Source: Nocardiopsis sp. CNR-923
GTDB taxonomy: Bacteria > Actinomycetota > Actinomycetes > Streptosporangiales > Streptosporangiaceae
Direction of reading: 5' to 3'
DNA: 64,000 nt
NCBI RefSeq assembly: GCF_001942255.1
Contig: NZ_MKKC01000075.1
Location: 1 to 64,000, forward strand
This document shows, piece by piece, positions 47,297-56,615 of this stretch (position 1 is the first letter of the stretch; every line of letters starts with the position of its first letter). The translations under genes and the position numbers were made by a program. The notes beneath the pieces were generated by a model, which was not told the origin of the DNA, ran no database searches, and worked only from the letters and a program-made list of their open reading frames with translations.

Positions 47297-48148
47297 ATGA
47301 CTCCTCCGCTGGTTCCTGGGCGCATCTCGCCACAACGTTCGGTTCCCTCCCACATCGTCCGGCCGGAGTACGTCGGACGGAAGCACCCGGTCGAAGGTGT
47401 CCTGGGGGACGTGCAGACGCCCGAGACCATCGAGCGGATGCGCGAGACGGGACGGATCGCCGCCCGGGCGCTCCAGGAGGTCGGCAAGCACGTGCAGCCG
47501 GGGGTGACCACGGACGAGCTCGACCGGATCGGCCACGAGTTCCTGCTCGACCACGGCGCCTACCCCAGCACCCTCGGCTACAAGGGCTACCCGAAGTCGC
47601 TGTGCTCCTCGCTCAACGAGGTCATCTGCCACGGAATCCCCGACGACACCGTGATCTCCGACGGCGACATCGTCAACATCGACATCACCGCCTACAAGGA
47701 CGGCGTGCACGGCGACACCAACGCCACGTTCCTGGCGGGGGACGTGTCCGAGGAGAACCGGCTGCTGGTGGAGCGGACCCGCGAAGCGACCGCGCGCGCG
47801 ATCAGGGCGTGCCGTCCGGGCCGCCGGATCAACGTCATCGGCCGGGTCATCGAGTCCTACGCCAGGCGCTTCGGGTACGGCGTGGTCCGCGACTTCACCG
47901 GTCACGGGGTGGGCCCGGAGTTCCACTCAGGCCTGGTGATCCCGCACTACGACGACCCGCGCGCGGACACGGTCATGGTGCCGGGCATGACCTTCACCAT
48001 CGAGCCCATGATCACGCTGGGCGGAGTGGAGTACGACATGTGGGACGACGGGTGGACCGCGGTGACGGCCGACCGGTCGTGGACGGCCCAGTTCGAGCAC
48101 ACGCTCGTGATCACCGACTCCGGCGCGGAGATCCTCACCCTTCCCTAG
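47297..48148 (+). CDS. map: Type I methionine aminopeptidase
   Basis: A 283-residue dimetal enzyme that removes the initiator methionine. It has the longer actinobacterial N-terminus ([24 protein letters not shown]). The core shows [33 protein letters not shown] (two metal Asp), [13 protein letters not shown] (metal His), FTIEPM (Glu) and QFEHTLVIT (Glu). The ATG at 47297 gives a leaderless start. The gap downstream carries no terminator that I can see. Confidence 0.95.
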   Translation: MTPPLVPGRISPQRSVPSHIVRPEYVGRKHPVEGVLGDVQTPETIERMRETGRIAARALQEVGKHVQPGVTTDELDRIGHEFLLDHGAYPSTLGYKGYPKSLCSSLNEVICHGIPDDTVISDGDIVNIDITAYKDGVHGDTNATFLAGDVSEENRLLVERTREATARAIRACRPGRRINVIGRVIESYARRFGYGVVRDFTGHGVGPEFHSGLVIPHYDDPRADTVMVPGMTFTIEPMITLGGVEYDMWDDGWTAVTADRSWTAQFEHTLVITDSGAEILTLP

Positions 48149-48516
48149 GCGGGCCGCGGACCCATACCCTGCTGCGCGACGCCCCGGCACGACTCTCCCC
48201 GCGTTCTCCCCAGTCGCAAGGACCCCGCCCTCACTCCTTCTTCGGCCTTGCGCGAGCCGCACCGGACACGCCGCTCCCTACGCGCGGCGGCCACGGCACA
48301 CGCCCCGGTGAGTGGGCCACGGACGCGCCCGGCCGCGCGAGCCCCAGCACGGCTCTGGCCGTGTGCCCGCCGACCGCCGGCGCCCCCCGGCACGCCGCGC
48401 GTCCCCGAGGACGTGCCTCGGTCCGACGAGTGCCCCGGGTGCCCCGAGCCCCGGGGCGCCGTCGTGTCCGGGACGCCGCGGATCCGTGTCCGGGAGCCCG
48501 AGGAACGGCGTCGAGC
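48149..48516. other. Intergenic gap, no gene seen
   Basis: About 370 nt of GC-rich DNA after map. I see no hairpin with a T run and no convincing ORF. Long frames crossing it are shadows. Confidence 0.35.
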
Positions 48517-48626
48517 TGTCACTTTTCCGACAGTTCAGACCCCAAATACCCCCATACCGCCACATACTTGGTCAATCCGGTGACAAAGTGCGCATATCGG
48601 GACACGATTGGCGCATCCTCATAGTC
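48517..48626 (+). repeat. Upstream block duplicated ahead of both secreted-peptide genes, copy 1
   Basis: This stretch matches 49078-49205 at many positions. Shared pieces include GAGCTGTCAC, CCCCAAAT, GACAAAG/TACAAAG with GCGCATAT, GCGCATCCTCATA and CGTGCCGCTC. A likely promoter is GTGACA (-35), 18 nt, ACGATT (-10). Confidence 0.65.
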
Positions 48627-48694
48627 GTGCCGCTCGAACGAGCGGGAGCGGCCGGTGCGAGGGCACCGGTCCACACACAGGGAGGAGATCCCAG

Positions 48695-48949
48695 ATGAAG
48701 ACCATCTCGCGAATCCTGATCACCGCCGTCGCCGCGCCGACCATGGTGCTGGGTCTGTCGAGCGCCGCGTTCGCGAACAGCTTCTACGAGGCCAACTCGA
48801 CCTTCGCCGGCCCGTACGGCGCCGGCTCGCAGAGCGTCTGTTCCGCCGCGATCAACGACGGCTTCGGTTTCGGCTTCGGCGGATTCGGCGGATTCGGCGG
48901 CTTCGGCCGCGGTCCCTGTGACGACCGCGTCGGCCCCTGGATCTGGTAG
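48695..48949 (+). CDS. Small secreted Gly/Phe-rich two-cysteine protein, copy 1
   Basis: An 84-residue precursor. The signal peptide is MKTISRILITAVAAPTMVLG with cleavage expected after SAAFA. The mature part is about 57 residues. It begins NSFYEANSTFAGPYGAGSQS with the first Cys (SVCSAA), runs through repeated GF/GGF units (about 53-70) and ends with the second Cys (GPCDD) and the aromatic PWIW. I recognise no family; it is not a chaplin or rodlin by sequence. GGAGGAG precedes the ATG. A close paralogue lies 393 nt downstream, with its own terminator and a related promoter. Confidence 0.75.
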   Translation: MKTISRILITAVAAPTMVLGLSSAAFANSFYEANSTFAGPYGAGSQSVCSAAINDGFGFGFGGFGGFGGFGRGPCDDRVGPWIW

Positions 48950-48994
48950 ATCACGACAGCGGCGAGCGCCGGACGCCATCCGGATCGCGAGCCT

Positions 48995-49024
48995 GGCGCC
49001 GGGGAGCACAGCCTCCCCGGCGCC
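48995..49024 (+). terminator. Terminator after secreted protein copy 1
   Basis: An 11-12 bp stem, GGCGCCGGGGA with TCCCCGGCGCC, followed by TTT. Confidence 0.7.
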
Positions 49025-49077
49025 TTTCACGCGTCCGACCCCCGTGAAGCACTCCCCGCCCCCAGAGAAACGGCCGT

Positions 49078-49205
49078 CGAGCTGTCACCCCACCGACACT
49101 TCAGGCCCCAAATCACCACTTCTCACCGCACACTTCGTCAATACGGTTACAAAGCGCGCATATTCGGCCACAATCTGCGCATCCTCATAAACGTGCCGCT
49201 CAACA
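49078..49205 (+). repeat. Upstream block duplicated ahead of both secreted-peptide genes, copy 2
   Basis: The counterpart of 48517-48626. The likely promoter is GTTACA (-35), 18 nt, ACAATC (-10). Copy 2 then has about 100 extra bases before its ribosome-binding site, so its 5' leader is longer. Confidence 0.65.
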
Positions 49206-49342
49206 GAGTGGACCGGCCGGACCGTCCCGGGGCCACGGAGACAAGTACGGGGGCTAAGGAGCCTCCGTCGACCCGGACCACGGCGGAACGGTCGGAAGGG
49301 ACCGGAGCGAACGCACCGATCCACACACAGGGGGGAGATCCC

Positions 49343-49594
49343 ATGACGAAGTCCATCTCGCGAGTTCTGCTCACCGTCGTCGCCGCCCCGGCGCTGGCTC
49401 TCGGCCTGCCGGCCGCCGCCTTCGCCGACAGCTTCTACGAGGCCAACGCCACCTTCGCCGGCCCGTTCGGCGCCGGTTCGCAGAGCATCTGCTCCGCGGC
49501 GTTCGACCGCGACCACTTCGGCTTCGGCTTCGGTGGCGGCTTCCGCGGCGACCGAGGCTGCGACCGCGGCTTCGACCGTCCCTGGTTCGACTAG
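49343..49594 (+). CDS. Small secreted Gly/Phe-rich two-cysteine protein, copy 2
   Basis: An 83-residue paralogue of the preceding secreted protein. The signal peptide is MTKSISRVLLTVVAAPALAL with cleavage expected after AAAFA. The mature N-terminus DSFYEANATFAGPFGAGSQS and first Cys (SICSAA) are nearly identical to copy 1. The Gly/Phe region is shorter and more charged (HFGFGFGGGFRGDRGC), and the end is RPWFD. The pattern points to a conserved 24-residue head and a diverging tail. ATG 49343 follows GGGGGGAG. Function is unknown; a surface or aerial-hyphae role is a guess. Confidence 0.75.
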   Translation: MTKSISRVLLTVVAAPALALGLPAAAFADSFYEANATFAGPFGAGSQSICSAAFDRDHFGFGFGGGFRGDRGCDRGFDRPWFD

Positions 49595-49641
49595 TCGGAC
49601 AGACGGCGAGCACCGGACGCCTACGTCCGGATCGTGAGCCT

Positions 49642-49672
49642 GGTGTCGGGGAGTCCCGAGCTCCCCGGCACC
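49642..49672 (+). terminator. Terminator after secreted protein copy 2
   Basis: A 12-bp stem, GGTGTCGGGGAG with CTCCCCGGCACC (one mismatch), at the same relative position as the copy 1 terminator. Confidence 0.65.
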
Positions 49673-49776
49673 ACAGGGCGCGCCTCCACACCCGGAACCC
49701 GGGTGCGGAGGGCACTTTCGTGTGCGCGGCGTCGCGCCGGATCCCCCGCTCCGTGGATATCCCGGGGCCGGAGGGT

Positions 49777-49782
49777 TAGGGT
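49777..49782 (+). promoter_or_regulatory. -10 element of a leaderless promoter
   Basis: TAGGGT lies 6 nt before the ATG at 49789. Confidence 0.45.
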
Positions 49783-49788
49783 CGCCGC

Positions 49789-50622
49789 ATGAGGATCCTC
49801 GTCTCCGCCGACATGGAGGGCGCCACCGGCGTCACCTGGCCCGCCGACGTCGAGCCCGGAACCGAGCAGTGGCAGCGCTGCCGGGCGATGTTCACCGGCG
49901 ACGTCAACGCCGCGGTCGCGGGCCTGTTCGCGGGCGGAGCGAGCGAGGTCCTGGTCAACGAGGCCCACGCCACGATGCGCAACCTCCTCCTGGAGCGCCT
50001 GGACGAACGCGCCAGCATGATCACCGGCCGCCACAAGGACCTGTCGATGGTCGAGGGAATCCAGCACGGCGACTGCGACGGCGTGGTCTTCCTCGGCTAC
50101 CACTGCGGCGCCGGGGACGACGGGGTGCTCGCGCACACCTACCTGCCCAACGCGGTGACCGGGGTCTGGCTGGACGGCGAGCCCGCCAGTGAGGGGCGGC
50201 TCAACGCGGCCGTCGCCGCCGAGTACGGCGTCCCGGTCATCCTCGTCACCGGCGACGACCGCGCGTGCGGGGACGCCGCGAGCTACGCGCCGTTCGCCCG
50301 CACGGTCACGGTCAAGGAGCACGTGAGTCGCTACGCGGCACGCTGCCTCCCGCCGGCGCGCACGGCCGGGGACATCCGCGACGGAGCCCGGGCCGCCATG
50401 GTGCTCGCCGGACGGCTCGACCCCGAGGAGCCCCGGACGCACGCCGTCGAGGTGGAATTCGACGCCGCCCACCTGGCACAGGCGGCCGACGTCGTACCCG
50501 GAGTGACGCGCACGGGTGTGCTGCGGGTCCGCTACACCTCGCCGAGCGCCTACGAGATGATCCGCTGTTTCAAGGCGGTGACCACGCTCGCCGCGCGGGC
50601 GGTGGAGGAGGACTACGGATGA
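49789..50622 (+). CDS. M55 family D-aminopeptidase (DppA-like)
   Basis: A 277-residue zinc peptidase related to Bacillus DppA, which cleaves D-amino-acid peptides. The metal ligands are visible: Asp and Glu in VSADMEGATG, His in NEAHATMRNL, His in GYHCGAGD and Glu in ASEGRLNAAVA. The C-terminal part (RYTSPSAYEMIRCFKAVTTL) is typical. It probably recycles peptidoglycan or D-peptides. M20 and S66 peptidases follow in the same direction. Confidence 0.92.
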   Translation: MRILVSADMEGATGVTWPADVEPGTEQWQRCRAMFTGDVNAAVAGLFAGGASEVLVNEAHATMRNLLLERLDERASMITGRHKDLSMVEGIQHGDCDGVVFLGYHCGAGDDGVLAHTYLPNAVTGVWLDGEPASEGRLNAAVAAEYGVPVILVTGDDRACGDAASYAPFARTVTVKEHVSRYAARCLPPARTAGDIRDGARAAMVLAGRLDPEEPRTHAVEVEFDAAHLAQAADVVPGVTRTGVLRVRYTSPSAYEMIRCFKAVTTLAARAVEEDYG

Positions 50623-50759
50623 CGGGCCGCGCCGTCGAAGGGCGTCTTCTGGGCCGCTGACCGATGCGGCTGTGTACGGTGAGACCGTGGCGCGGGTCAC
50701 CGTGATCACACCCGTATCACCGGGCCCCAACGACCCCAGTCGAGAGCGAGGCCGCACCC

Positions 50760-52133
50760 GTGGGCGACCCTTCCGACGCGACGTACGACCTCACCGCGGC
50801 GGGGGACGACGCAGTCCACCTGGCCCGCGAACTCGTCCGCAGGGACTCCACCAACCTCGGCGGTGGGAAGGGCGACGAACGGGCCGCCGCCGAGTTCGCC
50901 GCCGAGGCGCTGACCGACGCCGGACTGACTCCGCGGCTCCTGGAACCCGCGCGGCGGCGGTCCAACGTCGTCGCGCGCGTGCCCGGCACCGACCCCGACG
51001 CCCCCGCCCTGCTGGTCCACGCCCACCTGGACGTCGTCCCCGCCCGTGCCGAGGACTGGTCGGTACCGCCCTTCGGGGGAGAGATCGCCGACTGCCCGGT
51101 CACCGGCGCCCCGTCGCTGTGGGGTCGCGGGACGGTGGACATGAAGAACACCGTCGCCATGGCCGCGGCCGTCGTCCGCCACTGGGCGCGCAGCGGACTG
51201 CGCCCCAGACGCGACATCGTGCTGGCCCTGGTCGCCGACGAGGAGGACAGCGCCGCCTTCGGCGCCGACTGGCTGGTGCGCGAGCACGCGCACCTGTTCG
51301 AGGGCTGCCGGTTCGCGGTCGGCGAGCGCGGGGGCCACACGGTCCACGCCCGCACCGCCACGGGCCGTCCGGTCCGCCTCTACCCGGTCGCCGCGGCCGA
51401 GCGCGGGAGCGCCTGGCTCAGCCTGCGCGCCCGCGGCACGGCCGGTCACGGCTCCCGGCCGCCCGCGGACAACGCCGTCGGCGCCCTGGTCGCCGCGATG
51501 GCCCGGATCGACGCCCACCGCTGGCCCCTCCGTCTGACACCGGTGACCCGCGCCGCGATCGACGCGATCGCCGCCGCGCTGGAGGTCGAGCGCGTGCCGG
51601 GGGACACCGACACCAACGAGGCGGTCGACGCCCTCGTGGCCCGGTTCGGCACGGCCGCACCGCTCGTGGCCCCGACGGTGCGCAACTCGGCGACGCCCAC
51701 GACACTGTCGGCCGGATACAAGGTCAACGTGGTGCCGGGAGAGGCGGTCGGCGGGGTGGACGGGCGGGTCCTGCCGGGGGCCGAGGAGGAGTTCGCACGC
51801 ACGATGGACGCGCTCACCGGCGACCGCGTGGACTGGTCCTACGACCACGTCTCTCCCCCCGTGGACGCGCCCCTGGGCACCCGCGCCCTGGCGGCGATGC
51901 GGTCCGCGCTGGTGGCGCACGACCCGGAAGCGCACGTGGTCCCGGTGTGCATGGCGGGCGGCACGGACGCCAAGGTGTTCGCGCGGCTGGGCATCGACTG
52001 CTACGGGTTCTCGCCCATGCGGCTGCCGGAGGGGATGGACTACCCGGGTCTGCTGCACGGAGTGGACGAGAGGGTTCCTCTGGAGGGACTGAGATCCGGG
52101 GTGCGCGTGCTGGACGCGTTCCTGCGGTCCTGA
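50760..52133 (+). CDS. M20 family metallopeptidase/deacylase
   Basis: A 457-residue dizinc hydrolase of the M20/ArgE/DapE superfamily. Motifs in order: VHAHLDVVPAR, GRGTVDMKNTVAM, ALVADEEDSAAFGADW with the catalytic Glu pair, the dimerisation-domain GTAGHGSRPPADN, and MAGGTDAKVF with the last His in LLHGVDERV. These proteins cleave dipeptides or N-acyl amino acids; the substrate cannot be told. The start is GTG 50760. Confidence 0.9.
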   Translation: MGDPSDATYDLTAAGDDAVHLARELVRRDSTNLGGGKGDERAAAEFAAEALTDAGLTPRLLEPARRRSNVVARVPGTDPDAPALLVHAHLDVVPARAEDWSVPPFGGEIADCPVTGAPSLWGRGTVDMKNTVAMAAAVVRHWARSGLRPRRDIVLALVADEEDSAAFGADWLVREHAHLFEGCRFAVGERGGHTVHARTATGRPVRLYPVAAAERGSAWLSLRARGTAGHGSRPPADNAVGALVAAMARIDAHRWPLRLTPVTRAAIDAIAAALEVERVPGDTDTNEAVDALVARFGTAAPLVAPTVRNSATPTTLSAGYKVNVVPGEAVGGVDGRVLPGAEEEFARTMDALTGDRVDWSYDHVSPPVDAPLGTRALAAMRSALVAHDPEAHVVPVCMAGGTDAKVFARLGIDCYGFSPMRLPEGMDYPGLLHGVDERVPLEGLRSGVRVLDAFLRS

Positions 52134-52141
52134 CGGGACCG

Positions 52142-52158
52142 CGCCCCGGAACGGGGCG
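52142..52158 (+). terminator. Short hairpin after the M20 gene
   Basis: CGCCCCG-GAA-CGGGGCG, directly after the stop codon. Confidence 0.45.
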
Positions 52159-52208
52159 TGGACGGAGCACGTCCCACCGGAGACGGCGGCGACCATGGAC
52201 GGTGACGG

Positions 52209-53227
52209 GTGGGGAAGACGATGACCGAGGTGCGCGGGGCCCGGGAGGCCGTGACCGGAGCCGTGAGGAGCGCCCGGGGCGTGCGGGAGCTGGTCCGGCC
52301 GCCTCGGCTGCGCGAGGGGGACCGGGTCCGCCTGGTGGCGCCGTGCAGCCCGGTGCCGCCCGCCCGGCTGGCGGCCGCGGCGGAGGTCGTGCGTAGCTGG
52401 GGGCTGCGGGTGGAGTTCGGCGCGCACGTGCGCGAGCGCCACCCCCGACTGCCCTACCTCGCCGGTCCGGACGCCGCGCGGGCCGCCGACCTCCAGCAGG
52501 CCTGGTGCGACCCGGGCGTGGCGGCGGTGTTCTGTGTGCGCGGCGGCGACGGCGCGCACCGCACCCTGGACCTGCTCGACTTCGAGGCGATGCGCCACGC
52601 CGTCCCAAGGCGCTGGTCGGGTTCAGCGACATCACGGCGCTGCACGAGGCCCTCGCCGTCGAGCTGGGGGTGGCGACGGTGCACGGTCCCGTGGTCGGGA
52701 CGCGGTACTTCGTGGGCGATCAGGTGGCCCAGCACGAGTTGCGCACGACCCTGTTCTCGCCGGAGCAGCGGACGGTGCTGACGTCGGCGGGGGCGCACGC
52801 GCTGGCGCCGGGACGGGCGCGGGGGGTGACCTTCGGCGGGAACCTGAGCCTGCTCAACGACGGGCTCGCCACACCCCACAGCAGGCTGTCTGCGGACGGG
52901 GGGATCCTGCTGCTGGAGGACGTCGGGGAGGACGTGGCGCGGATCGACAGGATGCTCACCCACCTGCTGCGCACCGGGTGGATGGACGGGGTGGCCGGGG
53001 TGGCGCTCGGGACGTGGACGGACTGCCCGCCCGACCTGGGGGTGATCGCCGACCTGATGCGCGACCGGCTGTCGCCGCTGGGGGTGCCGGTGCTGTGGGG
53101 ACTGGAGTTCGGGCACTGCGCGGCCCAGCTGACCGTCCCGTTGGGGGTACCCGCGTGGATCGACGCCGAGAACGGCACGCTGGAGCTGGCCGTCCCGGGC
53201 CTGGCACAGGGGAGCCGAAGGGCTTGA
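52209..53227 (+). CDS. LD-carboxypeptidase (S66), one frame break
   Basis: A roughly 339-residue serine peptidase of the LdcA/MccF family, which cuts L,D bonds in peptidoglycan tetrapeptides or resists peptide-nucleotide antibiotics. DRVRLVAPCSPVPPARL opens the domain. The oxyanion area is VFCVRGGDGAHRTLDLLD, the nucleophile Ser is in ALVGFSDITALHEAL, and TFGGNLSLLNDGL and LLEDVGEDVARIDRML carry the other triad positions. The frame breaks near 52607; one missing base joins the two halves. ATG 52221 is an alternative start. Confidence 0.88.
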
Positions 53228-53588
53228 CCCCGACTCAGCTTGAGGTCGCGGAACCTCCGCATGGCCGCGAAAGACAGCAAAGCACTCCTGTCCCACCACA
53301 CGATGCGAATCACCGAGGGCCATCTGGAGGGGGAGGCGGCGGCCACCGCGCGGTGAGGGCCACCGGACCTACCTCGACGACGACCAGCACCAGGTCGCCG
53401 TCGCCCCGGAGACGGCCGGTCGCGCTCGTGCGGGCGATCCCCTGGGGGGCCTGAATTCGACCACGGGGTCTCCCCCACCCGGGTTCCCACCAGCCCTACC
53501 GGTATGATTGTACCTGACACGGGCGCTGGGGCGTGTGCCGTGGCTGCCGCCCGTCGCGCGGCGGGGCGAGTGTCCGTGGCACACGTCC
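53228..53588. other. Intergenic gap, no firm gene
   Basis: About 360 nt before the XRE gene. A 31-codon frame from ATG 53261 (MAAKDSKALLSHHTMRITEG) reads like protein, and a nearby frame continues with GHRTYLDDDQHQVAVAPETA. A small gene with a frame error is possible but no ribosome-binding site is visible. Confidence 0.3.
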
Positions 53589-53594
53589 TAGACT
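53589..53594 (+). promoter_or_regulatory. -10 element of a leaderless promoter
   Basis: TAGACT lies 6 nt before the ATG at 53601. Confidence 0.5.
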
Positions 53595-53600
53595 CCAGGC

Positions 53601-53867
53601 ATGGTTCGTGAACCGTTGAGCGCCGACCAGATCGAGCGGGGCCGCCTGCTCGGATCCCTGCTGCGGAGTGCCCGCGGCGACAGGACGATGGTCGACGTCG
53701 CACGTCAGGCCGGGATCTCGGTGGAGACCCTGCGCAAGATCGAGGGCGGTCGGATCCCCACCCCGGCCTTCTTCACCGTGGCCGCCGTGGCCACGGCGCT
53801 CGACCTGTCCCTGGACGACCTCCTGCGCCGTGTGCACGAGGCGGTCCCGGAGACCGCCGCCGTCTGA
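53601..53867 (+). CDS. XRE-family helix-turn-helix regulator
   Basis: An 88-residue DNA-binding protein with one Cro/CI-type HTH (about residues 15-70): LGSLLRSARGDRTMVDVARQ, then GISVETLRKIEGGRIPTPAFF as recognition region, then AAVATALDLSLDDLLRR. No sensor domain. The target and signal are unknown. It precedes the acyl-CoA oxidase by 137 nt. Confidence 0.85.
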   Translation: MVREPLSADQIERGRLLGSLLRSARGDRTMVDVARQAGISVETLRKIEGGRIPTPAFFTVAAVATALDLSLDDLLRRVHEAVPETAAV

Positions 53868-54004
53868 CCACCCCTCGGCGCGTGCTTGCCTCCCCCGCCC
53901 ACCGTGGGAGCCGCCACACCCGTGGTCACGGCGTGTTCCCGACACTCCCGTGTCCGGCAGTGGTACGAAAGTGGCCGCGCCGTCGAGCACCACCAGGGAG
54001 AGAC

Positions 54005-55975
54005 ATGAGCGACCGGGCACTGCGCGTGGACGAGGCCGAACTGCGCGGCCTGCTGGACGGACGTTGGGCGTGGGCCCGCGAACGCGCCCGCGACCTCCTC
54101 CAGGGCGAGGAGTTCGCCCCGGTCCACGGCCTGTCCGTGGACGCGCACCGCGCCCGCGTCCTGACCCAGCTCAAGGCGCTCGCCAGGACCGAGATCCCGG
54201 CCTACGGGTTCCCGGAGTCCGTCGGCGGCCGGGACGACGTCGGCGCCTCGGTCGTCGCCTTCGAGATGCTCGTCGCCGACATGTCCCTCATGGTGAAGGC
54301 GGGCGTGCAGTGGGGACTGTTCGGCGGGGCGATCCGCGCGCTGGGCACCGAGCGCCACCACGCCGAGTACCTGGCCGACGTGCTGAGCGTCGACCTCCCC
54401 GGCTGCTTCGCGATGACCGAGACCGGCCACGGCTCCGACGTGCAGCACCTGCGCACCACCGCCACCTACGACCCCGCGACCGAGGAGTTCGTGGTCCACA
54501 CCCCCGACGAGTCGGCGCGCAAGGACTACATCGGCAACGCCGCCCGCGACGGCCGCGTGGCCGTGGTCTTCGCCCAACTGAGCACCGGCGGCACGGAGCA
54601 CGGCGTGCACGCCCTCATGGTGCCGATCCGCGACGGGGACGGCTCACCCGCGACGGGCGTGCGGATCGAGGACTGCGGAGTCAAGGCCGGGCTCAACGGC
54701 GTCGACAACGGCCGCCTGTGGTTCGACCAGGTGCGGGTGCCGCGCACCAGCCTGCTCAACCGGTACGGGGACGTCGCCGCCGACGGCGCCTACTCCAGCC
54801 CGATCGACAACGAGAACCGGCGCTTCTTCACCATGCTCGGCACCCTCGTCCGGGGCCGCATCAGTGTGGCCGGCACCGCGGGCTCGGCGACCAAGGCGGC
54901 CCTGACCATCGCCACGCGCTACGCCGACACCCGGCGCCAGTTCATCCGGCCCGCCTCCGACGGCGAGCCCGAGCACGAGGTCCGCATCCTGGACTACCTC
55001 GCCCACCAGCGCAAGCTCCTGCCCGCGCTGGCGCGCACCTACGCGCTGCACTTCGCCCATGAGGAGCTGGTCACCCGCCTGAGCGAGCTGTCCCGCGCCA
55101 CCGAGCGCGACGAGCACGCCCAGCGCGAACTGGAGTCGCGGGCCGCCGGGATCAAGGCGGTGGCCACCTGGCACGCGACCCGCACCATCCAGACCTGCCG
55201 TGAGGCGTGCGGCGGTGCCGGATACCTGGCGGAGAACCGCATCCCCCAGCTCAAGGCCGACTCCGACGTCTTCACCACGTTCGAGGGCGACAACACGGTC
55301 CTGCTCCAGCAGCTCACCAAGGGTCTGCTGACCGACTTCCGGGAGTCCTTCGGCGACCTGGACCAACTGGGCCTCGTGCGGTTCATGGCGGGCCGGGTGT
55401 TCGAGGGCGTCATCGAGCGCACGGCGGCCAAGCCGCTGATCGACCGGCTGATCGCCGCCGCGCCCGGGCGCGGCGAGGAGGCCGACCTGTACAACCGGGG
55501 CTGGCAGCTGGAGCTGCTGGAGGACCGGGAGAAGCACGTGGTCGAGGGGTTGGCCCGGCGGCTGCGCAGGGCGCGGCGGGACGGCGGCGACGCCTTCGAG
55601 GTGTTCAACCGGGCCCAGGACCACGTCTTGACGGCGGGACGGGCGCACATGGACCGGGTGGTGCTGGAGGCGTTCGTGGCGGGGATCGACCGCTGCGGCG
55701 ACCAGGCGACCGCCAAGCTGCTCAACCGGGTGTGCGACCTGTACGTGCTGTCGGTCGTCGAGGAGGAGCGCGCCTGGTTCCTCGAACACGAGCGCCTGTC
55801 CGCGACCCGGGCCAAGGCGGTCAGCCAGGCGGTCAACGAACTGTGCCGGGGGTTGCGCCCCTACGCGGTGACACTGGTGAACGCCTTCGGTCTACGCGAC
55901 GCCTGGCTGGGCGCGCCGATCGCCCTGGGAGCCGAGCACGCGCGCCAGGGCGACGCCGCGCCGGCCCGGGACTGA
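54005..55975 (+). CDS. Acyl-CoA oxidase family protein
   Basis: A 656-residue FAD enzyme that oxidises acyl-CoA to the enoyl form, passing electrons to O2 in the oxidase branch. The dehydrogenase-type core shows LPGCFAMTETGHGSDVQHLRTTA and KDYIGNAARDGR. The oxidase-type signature CREACGGAGYLAENRIPQLK with TTFEGDNTVLLQQLTKGLL contains the catalytic Glu. A C-terminal ACOX domain (from about residue 480) follows. A PadR regulator begins 4 nt after the stop. Confidence 0.9.
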   Translation: MSDRALRVDEAELRGLLDGRWAWARERARDLLQGEEFAPVHGLSVDAHRARVLTQLKALARTEIPAYGFPESVGGRDDVGASVVAFEMLVADMSLMVKAGVQWGLFGGAIRALGTERHHAEYLADVLSVDLPGCFAMTETGHGSDVQHLRTTATYDPATEEFVVHTPDESARKDYIGNAARDGRVAVVFAQLSTGGTEHGVHALMVPIRDGDGSPATGVRIEDCGVKAGLNGVDNGRLWFDQVRVPRTSLLNRYGDVAADGAYSSPIDNENRRFFTMLGTLVRGRISVAGTAGSATKAALTIATRYADTRRQFIRPASDGEPEHEVRILDYLAHQRKLLPALARTYALHFAHEELVTRLSELSRATERDEHAQRELESRAAGIKAVATWHATRTIQTCREACGGAGYLAENRIPQLKADSDVFTTFEGDNTVLLQQLTKGLLTDFRESFGDLDQLGLVRFMAGRVFEGVIERTAAKPLIDRLIAAAPGRGEEADLYNRGWQLELLEDREKHVVEGLARRLRRARRDGGDAFEVFNRAQDHVLTAGRAHMDRVVLEAFVAGIDRCGDQATAKLLNRVCDLYVLSVVEEERAWFLEHERLSATRAKAVSQAVNELCRGLRPYAVTLVNAFGLRDAWLGAPIALGAEHARQGDAAPARD

Positions 55976-55978
55976 ACG

Positions 55979-56578
55979 GTGTCGGCGATCAGACTGCTGG
56001 TGTTGGGCGCGGTCCGGCTGCACGGCCGCGCGCACGGGTACCAGGTGCGCGCCGACCTGGAGCACTGGGGCGCGCACGAGTGGTCCACGGCCAAACCCGG
56101 GTCGGTCTACCACGCGCTCAAGCAGTTGGCCCGGCAGGGACTGCTGGTCGCGCACGAGGTCGCGCCGTCCACCGCCGGCGGGCCGCCGCGCACTGAGTAC
56201 GGGATGACCGAGCGGGGGACACAGGAGTATTTGTCCCTGTTGCGCGCGGCGCTGTCCAGCCACGACCAACGGCTGGACGCGCTGTCCGCGGCGCTCGGGT
56301 TCATGGTGGACCTGCCGCGCGAGGAGGTCCTCGGGCTGCTGCGCCGACGCGTCTGCGGCCTGGAGTCGTGGCGTGCGGGCGTGCTCGACCACTACGACCC
56401 GGAGCGGGGGCCCGAGGGGGACGGCCACATCGGCGAGATCATGGACCTGTGGACGCACACGGCGGAGTCCGACGCCGAGTGGACCCGTGCGCTGATCCGG
56501 CGGATCGAGGGCGGCGCGCACGCCTTCGCGGGCGAGGGCGGCGCGCCGTTCGAGGGGCTGCTGGCCGGGGACGCGTAA
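55979..56578 (+). CDS. PadR-family transcriptional regulator
   Basis: A 199-residue winged-helix repressor. The N-terminal PadR domain is SAIRLLVLGAVRLHGRAHGYQVRADLEHW with KPGSVYHALKQLARQGLL and a wing near PPRTEYGMTERG. The C-terminal half is helical (a Vir-like effector region). It starts at GTG 55979, 3 nt after the acyl-CoA oxidase stop, so the two are co-transcribed and it may control that gene. Confidence 0.88.
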   Translation: MSAIRLLVLGAVRLHGRAHGYQVRADLEHWGAHEWSTAKPGSVYHALKQLARQGLLVAHEVAPSTAGGPPRTEYGMTERGTQEYLSLLRAALSSHDQRLDALSAALGFMVDLPREEVLGLLRRRVCGLESWRAGVLDHYDPERGPEGDGHIGEIMDLWTHTAESDAEWTRALIRRIEGGAHAFAGEGGAPFEGLLAGDA

Positions 56579-56615
56579 CCGGCCGGGGCAGGGGCCGCCG
56601 GGACCGGAGCGACCG

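Noticed and set aside
48558-49190. Short frames ending in similar peptides (VTK, AY, then ASS) upstream of each secreted gene
   Set aside because: The likeness comes from the duplicated promoter DNA; neither frame has a start or ribosome-binding site and the bases change without regard to codons.
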